This document shows positions 1 through 7,406 of a stretch of DNA of 12,707 bases, piece after piece (the stretch's first letter is position 1; each line of letters starts with the position of its first letter). Where the stretch lies: contig DAOUEC010000209.1 in assembly GCA_034430655.1 (NCBI GenBank), positions 1 to 12,707 on the forward strand. Reading direction: 5' to 3'. The notes below the pieces were generated by a model. That model had not been told where the DNA came from. It saw nothing but the letters and a program-made list of their open reading frames with translations, and did no database searches. The DNA comes from JAUWNP01 sp034430655 (GTDB taxonomy: Bacteria; Chloroflexota; Anaerolineae; B4-G1). The position numbers and the translations under genes are program-made.

Positions 1-168
1 AATGACCAATGACCAATGACCAATGACCAATGACCAATGACCAATGACCAATGACCAATGACCAATGACCAATGACCAATGAGCAATGGACAATGAACAA
101 TGAACAATGAGCAATGAACAATGAACAATGAACAATGAGCAATGAACAATGAGCAATGAACAATGAGC
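1..168. repeat. Heptanucleotide tandem array (24 units)
   Basis: Direct reading gives 11 uninterrupted copies of AATGACC (1-77), then 13 variant units (78-168) that mix AATGAAC and AATGAGC with a single AATGGAC. The array continues beyond the left edge of the window, so its real length is unknown. Seven is not a multiple of three and TGA occurs in every unit, so no frame stays open through it and it is non-coding. Order is visible in the variation: the left half is homogeneous, which suggests recent slippage expansion, and the right half is older and diverged. It is not a CRISPR because there are no spacers. Confidence 0.97.
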
Positions 169-183
169 AGTTTCGGATGACAA

Positions 184-242
184 GGTGGACGGGGGGACGG
201 GGGGACGAGGGGATGGGGAGACAAGGGGACGAGGGGAGGGGA
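184..242 (+). repeat. G-run leader, potential G-quadruplex
   Basis: This stretch has seven runs of four or more G separated by 2-6 nt, in imperfect GGGGAC/GGGGAG units. It fits the simple G4 pattern (four G-tracts with short loops) several times over on the + strand. It lies directly upstream of, and partly forms, the ribosome-binding region of the next gene. A structure here could affect transcription or translation of that gene, but this is inference. It may simply be a degenerate satellite like the heptamer array beside it. Confidence 0.6.
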
Positions 243-249
243 GTGATGG

Positions 250-1827
250 ATGGGGGGTGAGACAGTGGCGGTGAATCGCTGGCTGGGGAGTTATCTGCGG
301 CGCTGGGGAGTGCGGCTGCGGCTGGTCGAGTGCCTGACATGGGGGCCGTGGGGAGCGGCGGCTGGGCTTGGCGTGGGGTTGCTTCTGGCAGTGGCGGCGC
401 GGCTTATTCCGTTGCTGAGCGCTCGCACATTGGCCGGGTTGGCGGGCCTGCTGGCGCTCGTCGGCGTGACGGTTGGGCTGGCGGCTGTCTGGCTGCGCCC
501 GCGCCCGCTGCATAGGCTGGCGTGCGCCTTCGACCGCCACTTCGGTCTGGCCGAGCGGCTGACGACGGCGGTGGAGATTGGCACCGGCTGGCTGAGGGCG
601 ACGCCGGCGATGGCCGTCGCGCAGTTGGCCGACACGCTGGACGCCGCCGCTCGCGTTGACTCCCGCGTGCTCCTCCCGCTGCGGGCCTCCCGGCGGGCGC
701 TCTTGGCCTTGGGTGTGCTGATGGCCGCGCTGGTTCTCTCGCTGTGGCTGCCGAATCCTCAGGAGGACGTGCTTTTGCGACGGGCTGCCGTGCGCACCGC
801 CATCGAGGAGCAGATTGAGGAGTTGGAGGCGGTGCAGGAGGAGGTGGCTGAGGCCGAGGGGGTGACTGAGGTCGAGCGAGAGATGCTTTTGCGGGCGCTG
901 GAGGAGGCCATCGTCGCGCTCGACGAGGGCTGGGCGACGCCAGAGGAGGCGGTGGCGGCCCTTTCGGAGGCGGAGCAGGCGCTGGCGGAGTTGCAGGACC
1001 CCGGTGCGGCGGGTATGCGGGCCGGGCTGGAACGCGCCGCCGGGGGAATGGCCGATTCGGACCTCACCCGCGACATCACCGAGGCACTGACCAGCGGCGA
1101 CTATCAGGCGGCGGCCCAGGCGTTGAGTGCCTACGGCGGCGCGAAGGGCGAAGCGCTTACCCGTGAGGAGGAACTCGAACTGGCCCGCGAGTTGGCGGAA
1201 GCGGCGGGGGCGCTGGCCGAAAGCGACCCTGACCTGGCGGAGCAGTTGGCCCGGGCTGCCGAGGACATTGAGCGCGGCGACGTCGCCGAAGCGCGGGGGG
1301 CGATTCGGAAAGCGGCGCAGCGTATGGGAGAGGCGGGGGAGCGGGTGCAGCGGCAGGAGGAGATCGAGGGGACGCTGGCGGAGTTACAGGAAGGGCGGGA
1401 GGAGATTGCCCAGGCTGGAGGACCTCTCCCCCAGCCCCTCCCCGATGCGGGGAGGGGAGACGGACAGGCGGGGAGGGGGGTCGGACAGGCGGGTGGACAG
1501 GCGGGTGGACAGCAGGCGGGCGGCGGTCAGCAGACGCAACCAGGGCACCACGAGGACGCTGGCACCGGCGCACCCTACGACGATGTGTACGTGCCCTACC
1601 GCCTGGGCGAGGAGGGGGAGGGGGTGGAGGTGGGGCGTGAGGGCGGCGAGGGGGTGCCGGCCGGCGAGGCTCCGTTGCCGGCCCTGGAAGGGGGACGGGC
1701 CAGCGTGCCCTATCGAGAAGTCTACGCGGACTACGCCGCGCAGGCCGGCGCCGCGCTGGAAGGGAGTTACATCCCCCTGGGGATGAAACAGTACGTGCGG
1801 GATTACTTCAGTTCGTTGGAGCCTTGA
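250..1827 (+). CDS. Membrane-anchored coiled-coil protein, function unknown
   Basis: This protein of up to 525 residues has three hydrophobic segments (about residues 32-55, 60-82 and 148-166). A long Glu/Ala/Arg-rich region predicted to form coiled coil follows (about 175-380), then a Gly/Gln-rich low-complexity linker (about 393-432). The C-terminal tail has two Tyr-rich motifs (YDDVYVPYR, then VPYREVYADY) and ends in YVRDYFSSLEP. I recall similar tails in Chloroflexota membrane proteins encoded near MoxR/DUF58/von Willebrand-A gene sets, and a MoxR gene lies 2.5 kb downstream; that link is an inference. The start is uncertain. ATG 250 has a G-rich SD about 7 nt upstream, while GTG 265 (GGGGGGTGA upstream) and GTG 271 are in frame and equally plausible. 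The linker carries a palindromic and a 12-bp repeat, which suggests it tolerates insertions. Confidence 0.85.
   Translation: MGGETVAVNRWLGSYLRRWGVRLRLVECLTWGPWGAAAGLGVGLLLAVAARLIPLLSARTLAGLAGLLALVGVTVGLAAVWLRPRPLHRLACAFDRHFGLAERLTTAVEIGTGWLRATPAMAVAQLADTLDAAARVDSRVLLPLRASRRALLALGVLMAALVLSLWLPNPQEDVLLRRAAVRTAIEEQIEELEAVQEEVAEAEGVTEVEREMLLRALEEAIVALDEGWATPEEAVAALSEAEQALAELQDPGAAGMRAGLERAAGGMADSDLTRDITEALTSGDYQAAAQALSAYGGAKGEALTREEELELARELAEAAGALAESDPDLAEQLARAAEDIERGDVAEARGAIRKAAQRMGEAGERVQRQEEIEGTLAELQEGREEIAQAGGPLPQPLPDAGRGDGQAGRGVGQAGGQAGGQQAGGGQQTQPGHHEDAGTGAPYDDVYVPYRLGEEGEGVEVGREGGEGVPAGEAPLPALEGGRASVPYREVYADYAAQAGAALEGSYIPLGMKQYVRDYFSSLEP
1422..1460 (+). repeat. Palindromic C-rich/G-rich element inside CDS
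   Basis: A perfect 9-bp inverted repeat CCCCTCCCC-GATGC-GGGGAGGGG (1435-1457) sits within a CCTCTCCCCCAGCCCC-type block. Such blocks are common as dispersed palindromic repeats in many G+C-rich genomes. Here it is read in frame in the linker of the membrane protein as GGPLPQPLPDAGRG, where it has probably been tolerated as unstructured protein. Confidence 0.7.
1462..1520 (+). repeat. 12-bp minisatellite GGACAGGCGGGT in CDS
   Basis: Imperfect tandem copies of GGACAGGCGGGT follow the palindrome directly, with two adjacent near-perfect copies around 1483-1506 and degenerate flanking ones. The unit is a multiple of three and encodes GQAG repeats, so copy-number changes would keep the frame and only alter linker length. 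Confidence 0.7.
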
Positions 1828-1841
1828 GCCGTAAGGGGGTG

Positions 1842-1901
1842 TTAAGTCAAATACTGGCGCAGGTGTCGGATCAGTCCTTCAACTTTATCCTGGTCTACCA
1901 T
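1842..1901 (-). pseudogene. Truncated HEPN (HepT/DUF86-type) toxin stub
   Basis: On the minus strand an ATG at 1901-1899 overlaps the 3' end of the nucleotidyltransferase gene by 17 nt and opens 19 codons reading MVDQDKVEGLIRHLRQYLT before TAA at 1844-1842. The spacing of residues (MVD, then Val, Ile, Leu, Tyr-Leu in heptad-like positions) resembles the N-terminal helix of DUF86/HepT HEPN toxins. These are normally about 110-150 residues and directly follow MntA-type genes, often with overlap. The catalytic R-x4-6-H motif lies far downstream in the family and is absent here. The reading frame stops 14 nt before the convergent membrane-protein gene. The match is by eye on a short stretch, so homology is probable rather than proven. 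Confidence 0.6.
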
Positions 1902-2337
1902 AGAGAAGTCCTTGCTCACGCACGTTCTTTAAAAAAGCATCTTGCAGTCGCCGGTGGAAGGGGAGGTAGTCGAAGTACTCGTCGCGTGTATGCGTCTCGA
2001 ATTCGATCTGTTGCGCTTCATCGCGGGCATAGAGAAGGATTCCTTCGCACGCCACGCGGCCTCGGAAGACCAGCGGGGCATCGTTGATAACGCGCACGTC
2101 GGCTTCGGTGATGCCGGCTTGCCTGGCCAATTCAGCGCTCACGTCCGGCATCAATCGCAGTTGTTGGTGAGGGGATGTCTCCTTGTCGCACACGATCGCG
2201 ATGTCCACGTCGCTGGAAGGCGTCGCCTCTCCACGCGCGGCAGAGCCGTGGAGGTAGACCAATTGCACAGACCGGCCCTTCACTATCTGGGGCAAGCATT
2301 GCTGTAGGGTACCAATCAAGTCATCAGAGGGAGCCAT
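1885..2337 (-). CDS. MntA-type nucleotidyltransferase (HEPN/MNT antitoxin)
   Basis: This 150-residue protein has the minimal nucleotidyltransferase signature at residues 31-48: GSAARGEATPSSDVDIAI, i.e. GSxxRG...SDxD with metal-binding Asp43 and Asp45. A third acidic residue (Asp80 in ADVRVIN) is in a suitable place. In characterised HEPN/MNT modules the MntA enzyme inactivates its HEPN RNase toxin by transferring AMP from ATP to it. The C-terminal segment (YFDYLPFHRRLQDAFLKNVREQ) is typical of this subgroup. AGGAG lies 6 nt before the ATG, which fixes the start. The expected HEPN gene downstream is reduced to a 19-codon stub, so the enzyme is an orphan in this window. Its target could be encoded elsewhere, or the gene may be on the way to loss. 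It is one of the few minus-strand features and divergent from the next gene. Confidence 0.88.
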   Translation of the reverse strand: MAPSDDLIGTLQQCLPQIVKGRSVQLVYLHGSAARGEATPSSDVDIAIVCDKETSPHQQLRLMPDVSAELARQAGITEADVRVINDAPLVFRGRVACEGILLYARDEAQQIEFETHTRDEYFDYLPFHRRLQDAFLKNVREQGLLYGRPG

Positions 2338-2354
2338 TGTGTTCTCCTGATGAC

Positions 2355-2363
2355 ATTATAGCA
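2355..2363 (-). promoter_or_regulatory. Extended -10 promoter candidate for the MNT gene
   Basis: Read on the minus strand this is TGC-TATAAT, a perfect -10 with an extended TGn, but no recognisable -35 lies 17 nt further upstream. Transcription would start close to the AGGAG at 2348-2344, giving a very short leader. That makes the site plausible but not certain. It lies in the 64-bp divergent gap. Confidence 0.35.
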
Positions 2364-2401
2364 CAGGCCAGGCCGAGAGCGAGAGGAGGTGTGAGCATGT
2401 T

Positions 2402-3031
2402 ATGCCATCTCACTATCTGCACTTGATACTGTCGTACCAGCGGGCCGCAGAAACCGGCATCGCTGATGAGCGCTGTTCGGCATTTCTCTTGGGGGCGGTT
2501 GCGCCTGACGCGGTTGCCGTTCATCGAGACAAGCGTAGAACTCATTACGCCGTCCACGTTGGCGTCACCTGGGGCTTCAGGTTTCCAGCCTTCGAACGGG
2601 AATTCGTAGACTATCGGGAGCGATCAATCCTACATCGTTACTTCTATCTTGGCTACAAGTATCACCTGCTCCTCGATGATGCCTGGCTGAGGGAATGCGG
2701 CCATCGTGCAGTGTGCCGTCTGGCAATCAGAAGACTGACCGGTAGTGCTAACGGACGACTGGCCCAGTACTACCACGAGATGTCGCAGTTCGATGCCTTT
2801 CACCGGTCATCTGTTGACCGCAGCGTGTTACAAGATGCCTACGCTTGTCTTGCAAGGGCAGACTTCGACCTTCTCCCTGAGTTTCTTGAGCCGGAGGCAT
2901 TGAACTCGATCCTGGGCCATCTTTCAAACACTATGTCGCAAAGAATGTCTCACTTTGATGGACAAATCCTCCAGGCCAGGGATGCCGACCGGTTTCTGTT
3001 TCGTGCGTCAGAAGTGCTAATAGAGTTATAG
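2402..3031 (+). CDS. Zinc-dependent phospholipase C-like protein
   Basis: This 209-residue protein shows the pattern of the zinc phospholipase C-like superfamily. It starts MPSHYLHL (His4, His7), followed by LLGAVAPDAV (Pro-Asp at 35-36), THYAVH (His48, His52) and GYKYHLLLDDAW (His88 and acidic residues after it). Those His/Asp positions are the likely zinc ligands. It has no signal peptide, so a secreted lipase role is not supported; many members of this group are uncharacterised cytosolic proteins. GAGGAGGTG lies about 10 nt before ATG 2402. An ATG at 2397 is closer to it but opens only a 9-codon frame, and MPSHYLHL is the usual family start. Base composition looks less G+C-rich than in neighbouring genes, suggesting separate origin. 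The fold call is by motif only. Confidence 0.65.
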   Translation: MPSHYLHLILSYQRAAETGIADERCSAFLLGAVAPDAVAVHRDKRRTHYAVHVGVTWGFRFPAFEREFVDYRERSILHRYFYLGYKYHLLLDDAWLRECGHRAVCRLAIRRLTGSANGRLAQYYHEMSQFDAFHRSSVDRSVLQDAYACLARADFDLLPEFLEPEALNSILGHLSNTMSQRMSHFDGQILQARDADRFLFRASEVLIEL

Positions 3032-3042
3032 AATGGAGGAGA

Positions 3043-3498
3043 ATGGCTGAAGGGAACATTGTGCGTTACATCGCGGCTGGTGGAGTGGCCGTGCGCGATG
3101 GTCGGGTGCTGGTGCTGCGCCGTCCTGGCCGGGGCGAGGTGCGGCTGCCCAAGGGACACGTCGAGCCGGGGGAGGATCTGCAGGCGGCGGCGCTGCGCGA
3201 GACCCGCGAGGAGAGCGGTTACGCCGATCTGGTGTTGAAAGCCGACCTGGGCACGCAGGTGGTCGAGTTTGAGCACAAAGGGCGGCACGTCGTGCGCACC
3301 GAGCGGTATTTCCTGATGACGCTCGTGGAGCAGGCTTTCAAGCCTGCCTTTCGTGGAGAACCTCAGTTCGAACCCGTCTGGCTCACCTGGGACGAGGCGC
3401 TGGCGGCTTTGACCTTCGAGGCGGAGCGGGAGTGGGTGCGGCGGGCGCGGCTTGTCCTGAGCAATGCCGAAGGGGCAGTGTGGGAGGCGGGTCTGTGA
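3043..3498 (+). CDS. Nudix hydrolase
   Basis: This 151-residue protein carries a full Nudix box at about residues 39-61, GHVEPGEDLQAAALRETREESGY, written here as GHVEPGED...RETREESG. It matches GX5EX7REUXEEXGU, with the Glu residues that bind Mg2+. The family hydrolyses nucleoside diphosphates linked to another moiety (for example diadenosine polyphosphates, NDP-sugars or damaged nucleotides); the short N-terminal strand AAGGVAVRDGRVLVLRR fits the housecleaning type. The substrate cannot be told. Two segments look like insertions of dispersed repeats: EQAFKPAF at about residues 96-103 is encoded by a palindrome, and LVLSNAEGAV near the C-terminus is encoded by a common repeat. Neither touches the Nudix box. 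A GGAGGAGA-type SD precedes the ATG. The stop overlaps the GTG start of the next gene. Confidence 0.92.
   Translation: MAEGNIVRYIAAGGVAVRDGRVLVLRRPGRGEVRLPKGHVEPGEDLQAAALRETREESGYADLVLKADLGTQVVEFEHKGRHVVRTERYFLMTLVEQAFKPAFRGEPQFEPVWLTWDEALAALTFEAEREWVRRARLVLSNAEGAVWEAGL
3324..3358 (+). repeat. Palindrome in the Nudix gene with flanking 7-bp direct repeat
   Basis: GCAGGCTT-TC-AAGCCTGC (3330-3347) is a perfect 8-bp inverted repeat with a 2-nt centre. CGTGGAG occurs on both sides (3324-3330 and 3352-3358), resembling a target duplication. The distance between the two direct copies is 28 bp, not a multiple of three, so if it inserted as a unit the frame must have been restored by other changes; the direct repeat may be chance. 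Confidence 0.6.
3451..3475 (+). repeat. TGTCCTGAGC...CGAAGGGG dispersed-repeat copy
   Basis: The sequence TGTCCTGAGC-AATGC-CGAAGGGG resembles a short repeat I recall as very frequent in Chloroflexota and other genomes (usual form TGTCCTGAGCGAAGTCGAAGGG). In this frame it encodes VLSNAEG; translated in other genes the element gives LSEVEG- or LSNAEG-like strings. Here it lies in the C-terminal tail of the Nudix protein. Confidence 0.6.
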
Positions 3499-4328
3499 TT
3501 GCGCTTTCTACCGGTTCGCTCTACAATTACGGCATCGCCCGTGTCTTTGAACTGGCAGCCCAGGCTGGCTACGACGGCATTGAGGTGTTGGTGGATCACC
3601 GCTGGGACAGTCGCCAGCCGGCCTACCTGCGCTGGCTGTCCGCTGATTACGGCCTGCCTATAGTCGCTGTCCATAGCCCCTTCGTCGTCGAGGTGCCCGA
3701 TTGGCCGGCTGACCAATTAGGCCGGCTCCGGCACACCGTGGCGCTGGCGCAAGAGGTTGGGGTGTCCATGGTCGTGACCCATCTGCCGTTCCGCCTGTAC
3801 GTCATCATGGGCCACTGGCACGCCTACCGCCCGCGCCGTTTCTTCCTGCCGGTGCCGCTCCCCCGGCGCGAGCCCTACTATCACTTCTTGCATAACGGGC
3901 TGGCGGAGTTGGAGGCCGAGGCGGGGGTCACGATCGGCGTCGAGAACATGCCATCGCAACAGTTTTTGGGGTTAGGGTTCAACGGCTACTGGTACAACAG
4001 CCCGGCCGAACTGTCCCGTTTCCCCCACCTGACGCTGGACACGACGCACCTGGGCACCTGGGGGCTGGATCCAGTGGCGGTCTACGAGCGGCTGCGGGAG
4101 CGGGTGGCCCACGTGCACCTGTCCAATTACGATGGCCGGGAGCATCGCTCGCCGCCGGACGGCCGCCTGCCACTGGCGGAGTTCCTGCATCGCCTGGCCC
4201 GCGATGGCTACCGGGGGGCCATCACCGTCGAGACTGGCCCCGATGCGCTGGACGCCGAGGACGAGGCGAGGTGCCTGGCGGCGCTGCGCCGGGCGCTGGA
4301 GTTCTGTCGAAGGTGTTTTAGCCGCTAG
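3495..4328 (+). CDS. Sugar phosphate isomerase/epimerase-like TIM-barrel protein
   Basis: This 277-residue protein belongs to the xylose isomerase-like / AP endonuclease 2 superfamily. The order of metal-site residues is typical: Glu30 (YDGIEVLVD), His60 (AVHSPF), His96 (VVTHLPF), Glu150 (IGVENMPSQ), Asp182 and His185 (LTLDTTHLG), His208 (AHVHLSNYDG), His217, and Glu246 (ITVETGPDA). These support a divalent-metal TIM barrel that acts on a sugar or a related small molecule, or on DNA abasic sites; the substrate is unknown. The GTG start overlaps the Nudix TGA stop (GTGA) with GGGAGG upstream, indicating translational coupling. An earlier in-frame ATG at 3432 would add a segment lying inside the Nudix gene without family resemblance, so it was not used. 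MoxR follows after 13 nt. Confidence 0.85.
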   Translation: MIALSTGSLYNYGIARVFELAAQAGYDGIEVLVDHRWDSRQPAYLRWLSADYGLPIVAVHSPFVVEVPDWPADQLGRLRHTVALAQEVGVSMVVTHLPFRLYVIMGHWHAYRPRRFFLPVPLPRREPYYHFLHNGLAELEAEAGVTIGVENMPSQQFLGLGFNGYWYNSPAELSRFPHLTLDTTHLGTWGLDPVAVYERLRERVAHVHLSNYDGREHRSPPDGRLPLAEFLHRLARDGYRGAITVETGPDALDAEDEARCLAALRRALEFCRRCFSR

Positions 4329-4341
4329 AAAGGGTGTTACC

Positions 4342-5340
<999 letters not shown>

Positions 5341-5410
5341 GAAAGTGTCCGGTAGCAAACTAACTTCCTTTCTTCCCGTAATCAGACTACTAACCCAATG
5401 GAGGTGAACA

Positions 5411-6634
5411 ATGTCCAAGAAACCAAAATCTCGTAACATCTTCGTCGAGGCAGTGTCCAACCTGCCGATGGAGGAGCAGCCGACGGAATTGGTCGAGCGC
5501 AAGGGGGTTGGTCATCCCGACTCGATCTGCGACGCGATCATGGATGCTGTGAGCGTCGAACTGTGCCGCGCCTACATGGATCACTTTGGACGCATCCTGC
5601 ACCATAACATTGACAAAGCGCTCCTGGTGGCTGGCGGTACCAGTCCCGCCCTGGGCGGCGGCACGGTGGATGAGCCGATGCGCCTCATCTTCGGCGACCG
5701 TGCCACATACGAGTACAAGGGGGTGCGCATCCCCGTGGGGGAGATTGCCGAGGCCACCGCAAAGAACTGGCTGCGAGGGAATCTCCGTTTCGTGGACCCT
5801 GATGCCCACGTGGTTTTCCAGAACGAGATCAAGCCGGGTTCCCCCGAACTGACCGATATCTTCGCCCGCGAGGAGATCGGCGCCAACGACACCTCGGCTG
5901 GCGTGGGCTACGCGCCGCTTTCTGAGACGGAGGAATTGGTGCTGGCCACTGAGCGTTACCTGAACTCCACCGGCTTCAAGGCGGCTTACCCGGAGGCCGG
6001 TGAGGACATCAAGGTGATGGCCTATCGCTTTGGCCGCCAGCTCACGCTGACCATCGCGGTGGCCTTCGTGGACCGCTTTATCCCCGACGAGAAGAGCTAC
6101 TTCGAGCGCAAAGCGGCCATCCACGACGACCTGCAAACGTTCGTCGAACGACAGAGGCGCACGATTGACCGGATCACGGTGGACATCAACACACTGGACG
6201 AGCCGAGGCGCGGGGCGGGCGGGATGTACCTGACGGTGCTGGGCACGTCGGCTGAGGGAGGCGACGGTGGGCAGGTGGGGCGAGGTAACCGGGTCAACGG
6301 TGTTATCGCCTTTAACCGCCCCTCGACGACCGAGGCGGCGGCGGGTAAGAACCCCGTCAGCCACGCGGGGAAGATCTATAACCTTCTCAGTCACGAACTC
6401 GCCAGCCATATCTACGTGGAGGTCGAGGGCATCCGCGAGGTGACGGTCTGGCTGTGCAGCCAGATCGGCAAGCCGATTGACCGGCCGCTGATGGCCGCCG
6501 CTCAGGTTATCCTGGCCGAGGGGATTGGCCTGGAGGACGTGCACGATCCGGTGGCGGCGATCATTGACCGGGAATTGGCCGGCATCCGACGCTTCACCCG
6601 GCGGCTGGCGCAGGGGGAGTTGGCGGTTTGGTAG
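5411..6634 (+). CDS. mat: Archaeal-type S-adenosylmethionine synthetase
   Basis: This 407-residue enzyme makes S-adenosylmethionine from methionine and ATP. It matches the archaeal class (about 400 residues, PF01941-type), not bacterial MetK. Motifs are VERKGVGHPDSICD (28-41), the Gly-rich LLVAGGTSPALGGGTVDEP (71-89), GANDTSAGVGYAPLSETE (157-174), GTSAEGGDGGQVGRGNRV, and KNPVSHAGKIYN in the C-terminal half. The length is complete and no conserved segment appears broken. A near-perfect SD, GGAGGTGA, lies 3 nt before the ATG-proximal spacer ACA. A methyltransferase gene further along (10395) could use the product, as all methyltransferases do. Presence in a bacterial context implies old horizontal transfer from Archaea or between bacteria that carry this type. 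No bacterial metK was seen in the window. Confidence 0.95.
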   Translation: MSKKPKSRNIFVEAVSNLPMEEQPTELVERKGVGHPDSICDAIMDAVSVELCRAYMDHFGRILHHNIDKALLVAGGTSPALGGGTVDEPMRLIFGDRATYEYKGVRIPVGEIAEATAKNWLRGNLRFVDPDAHVVFQNEIKPGSPELTDIFAREEIGANDTSAGVGYAPLSETEELVLATERYLNSTGFKAAYPEAGEDIKVMAYRFGRQLTLTIAVAFVDRFIPDEKSYFERKAAIHDDLQTFVERQRRTIDRITVDINTLDEPRRGAGGMYLTVLGTSAEGGDGGQVGRGNRVNGVIAFNRPSTTEAAAGKNPVSHAGKIYNLLSHELASHIYVEVEGIREVTVWLCSQIGKPIDRPLMAAAQVILAEGIGLEDVHDPVAAIIDRELAGIRRFTRRLAQGELAVW

Positions 6635-6669
6635 AAGGAGTGACTATCGGATGCTATCGTCACGGCTGG

Positions 6670-6716
6670 CTATATGTAATTAGACTATATGACATTTGGC
6701 TATTGATAAATAGAAC
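6670..6716 (+). promoter_or_regulatory. Possible PadR operator region
   Basis: Two direct CTATATG copies (6670-6676 and 6685-6691) are spaced 15 bp apart. An ATGT...ACAT dyad (6674-6677 and 6692-6695, 14 nt between) and CTATT-GATA-AATAG (6700-6713 region) overlap the -35 box. PadR regulators commonly bind ATGT/ACAT-like dyads near their own promoter. The A+T-rich island stands out from G+C-rich surroundings, but the exact operator is a guess. Confidence 0.4.
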
Positions 6717-6731
6717 ATAGTGTGGTATACT
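6703..6731 (+). promoter_or_regulatory. Sigma70-type promoter of the padR operon
   Basis: TTGATA (6703-6708) and TATACT (6726-6731) are separated by exactly 17 nt; each box matches the consensus at five of six or nearly so, and TGTGG precedes the -10. It is placed about 40 nt upstream of the padR SD and lies in an A+T-rich island, which supports it as the main start of the downstream cluster. Confidence 0.75.
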
Positions 6732-6779
6732 ACGACCGGTTGAGCCACGGCCTGGTGGTCCTGTAAGGGAGGAACAGGG

Positions 6780-7163
6780 ATGCGAGGTCAGGGTCACAGG
6801 AAGCGGAGACGTGGTCGCCGGGCGGTGCGGATGCTGGAGCCGGCGTTGCTTCTGCTCCTGCACTACGGTCCCGCCCATGGCTACACGCTCCTGCAACAGT
6901 TGGGGGAATTCGGCGTGGGGGATCCGAACCCCAGCGCGGTCTATCGGGCGTTGCGGGACATGGAGGAGAAAGGGTGGGTCACTTCGACCTGGGACGAGGA
7001 GCAGGCGCAGGGGCCGCCCCGGCGGGTCTATCGTCTCACCGCGCTGGGGGATGAGATGCTGGCTCTGCAGGCGCAGGACCTGGAGGAGAGCAGAAAGAAG
7101 ATTGATTATCTCCTGGGAGCCTATCGCTGCCACATGGAGGAGGGTGAGGGTGAGTATCATTGA
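6780..7163 (+). CDS. PadR-family transcriptional regulator
   Basis: This 127-residue DNA-binding protein shows a PadR winged helix: MLEPALLLLLHYGPAHGY, then LLQQLGEFG, the recognition-helix part PSAVYRALRDMEEKGWV, and the wing GPPRRVYRLTALGDEML. A short C-terminal helical part serves for dimerisation. The N-terminus is strongly basic (RKRRRGRR), which may add DNA contacts. AGGGAGGA is 6 nt upstream of ATG. It is the first gene of the small-gene cluster and probably regulates its own promoter and the genes behind it in response to a ligand that cannot be inferred. There is a 50-nt gap to the next small gene with a fresh SD. Confidence 0.92.
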   Translation: MRGQGHRKRRRGRRAVRMLEPALLLLLHYGPAHGYTLLQQLGEFGVGDPNPSAVYRALRDMEEKGWVTSTWDEEQAQGPPRRVYRLTALGDEMLALQAQDLEESRKKIDYLLGAYRCHMEEGEGEYH

Positions 7164-7213
7164 GACGTTGCGTAGTGCATGTTGGTGAGCAGTGGTAGAA
7201 GGAGGTGAGTAAA

Positions 7214-7342
7214 ATGCCAGGGTTAGGAGGCTATCCGGCCACCTACGGGCCTGGTTGCCCTCGCTGGGGCATGGGCCGGGGCTTCTGGGGGCGGGGCTGG
7301 AGAGGCCGGGGCCGTGGCTGGGGCCGTGGACGGTGGTGGTAA
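7214..7342 (+). CDS. 42-residue Gly/Arg/Trp-rich small protein
   Basis: A short reading frame begins at ATG 7214 after a strong SD (AGGAGGTGAG) and ends at TAA 7340-7342. The product begins MPGLGGYPATYGPGCPRWGM; the second half is almost only Gly, Arg and Trp and ends GRGRGWGRGRWW. There is one Cys. It resembles the N-terminal and Gly/Trp/Arg-rich parts of the DUF5320 protein encoded next to it and may be a shortened relative. It shares the 14-mer GGCTGGGGCCGTGG (7316-7329) with that gene. Function is unknown; a strongly basic, aromatic peptide could bind nucleic acid, membrane or metal-cluster partners. The strong SD and position between two real genes make it likely translated. Confidence 0.75.
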   Translation: MPGLGGYPATYGPGCPRWGMGRGFWGRGWRGRGRGWGRGRWW

Positions 7343-7406
7343 AGGCACCATCAGTCACGACGAGTGAAGTGCTTTAGCAGATTCAACAGGAGGGAGGTGA
7401 GACGAG

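Noticed and set aside
1..168. CRISPR array
   Set aside because: Units are 7 bp and directly adjacent; no spacers and no cas genes.
3432..3494. Longer N-terminus for the TIM-barrel protein (ATG 3432)
   Set aside because: The added 21 codons read the repeat element in the Nudix gene (CPEQCRRG) and do not fit the family; GTG 3495 has SD and the typical GTGA overlap.
5341..5410. SAM riboswitch before the SAM synthetase gene
   Set aside because: Only 70 nt between stop and start, with no multi-helix fold or conserved riboswitch sequence visible, and no intrinsic terminator.
5390..6544. Long minus-strand reading frame opposite mat (384 codons)
   Set aside because: Antisense shadow of a well-conserved enzyme gene; no domain and no start signal.
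6635..6683. 10-codon leader peptide from ATG 6651 and GTGAC/GTCAC hairpin as terminator of mat
   Set aside because: The peptide has no regulatory codon run, the stem is only 5 bp with a 14-nt loop, and there is no T-tract.
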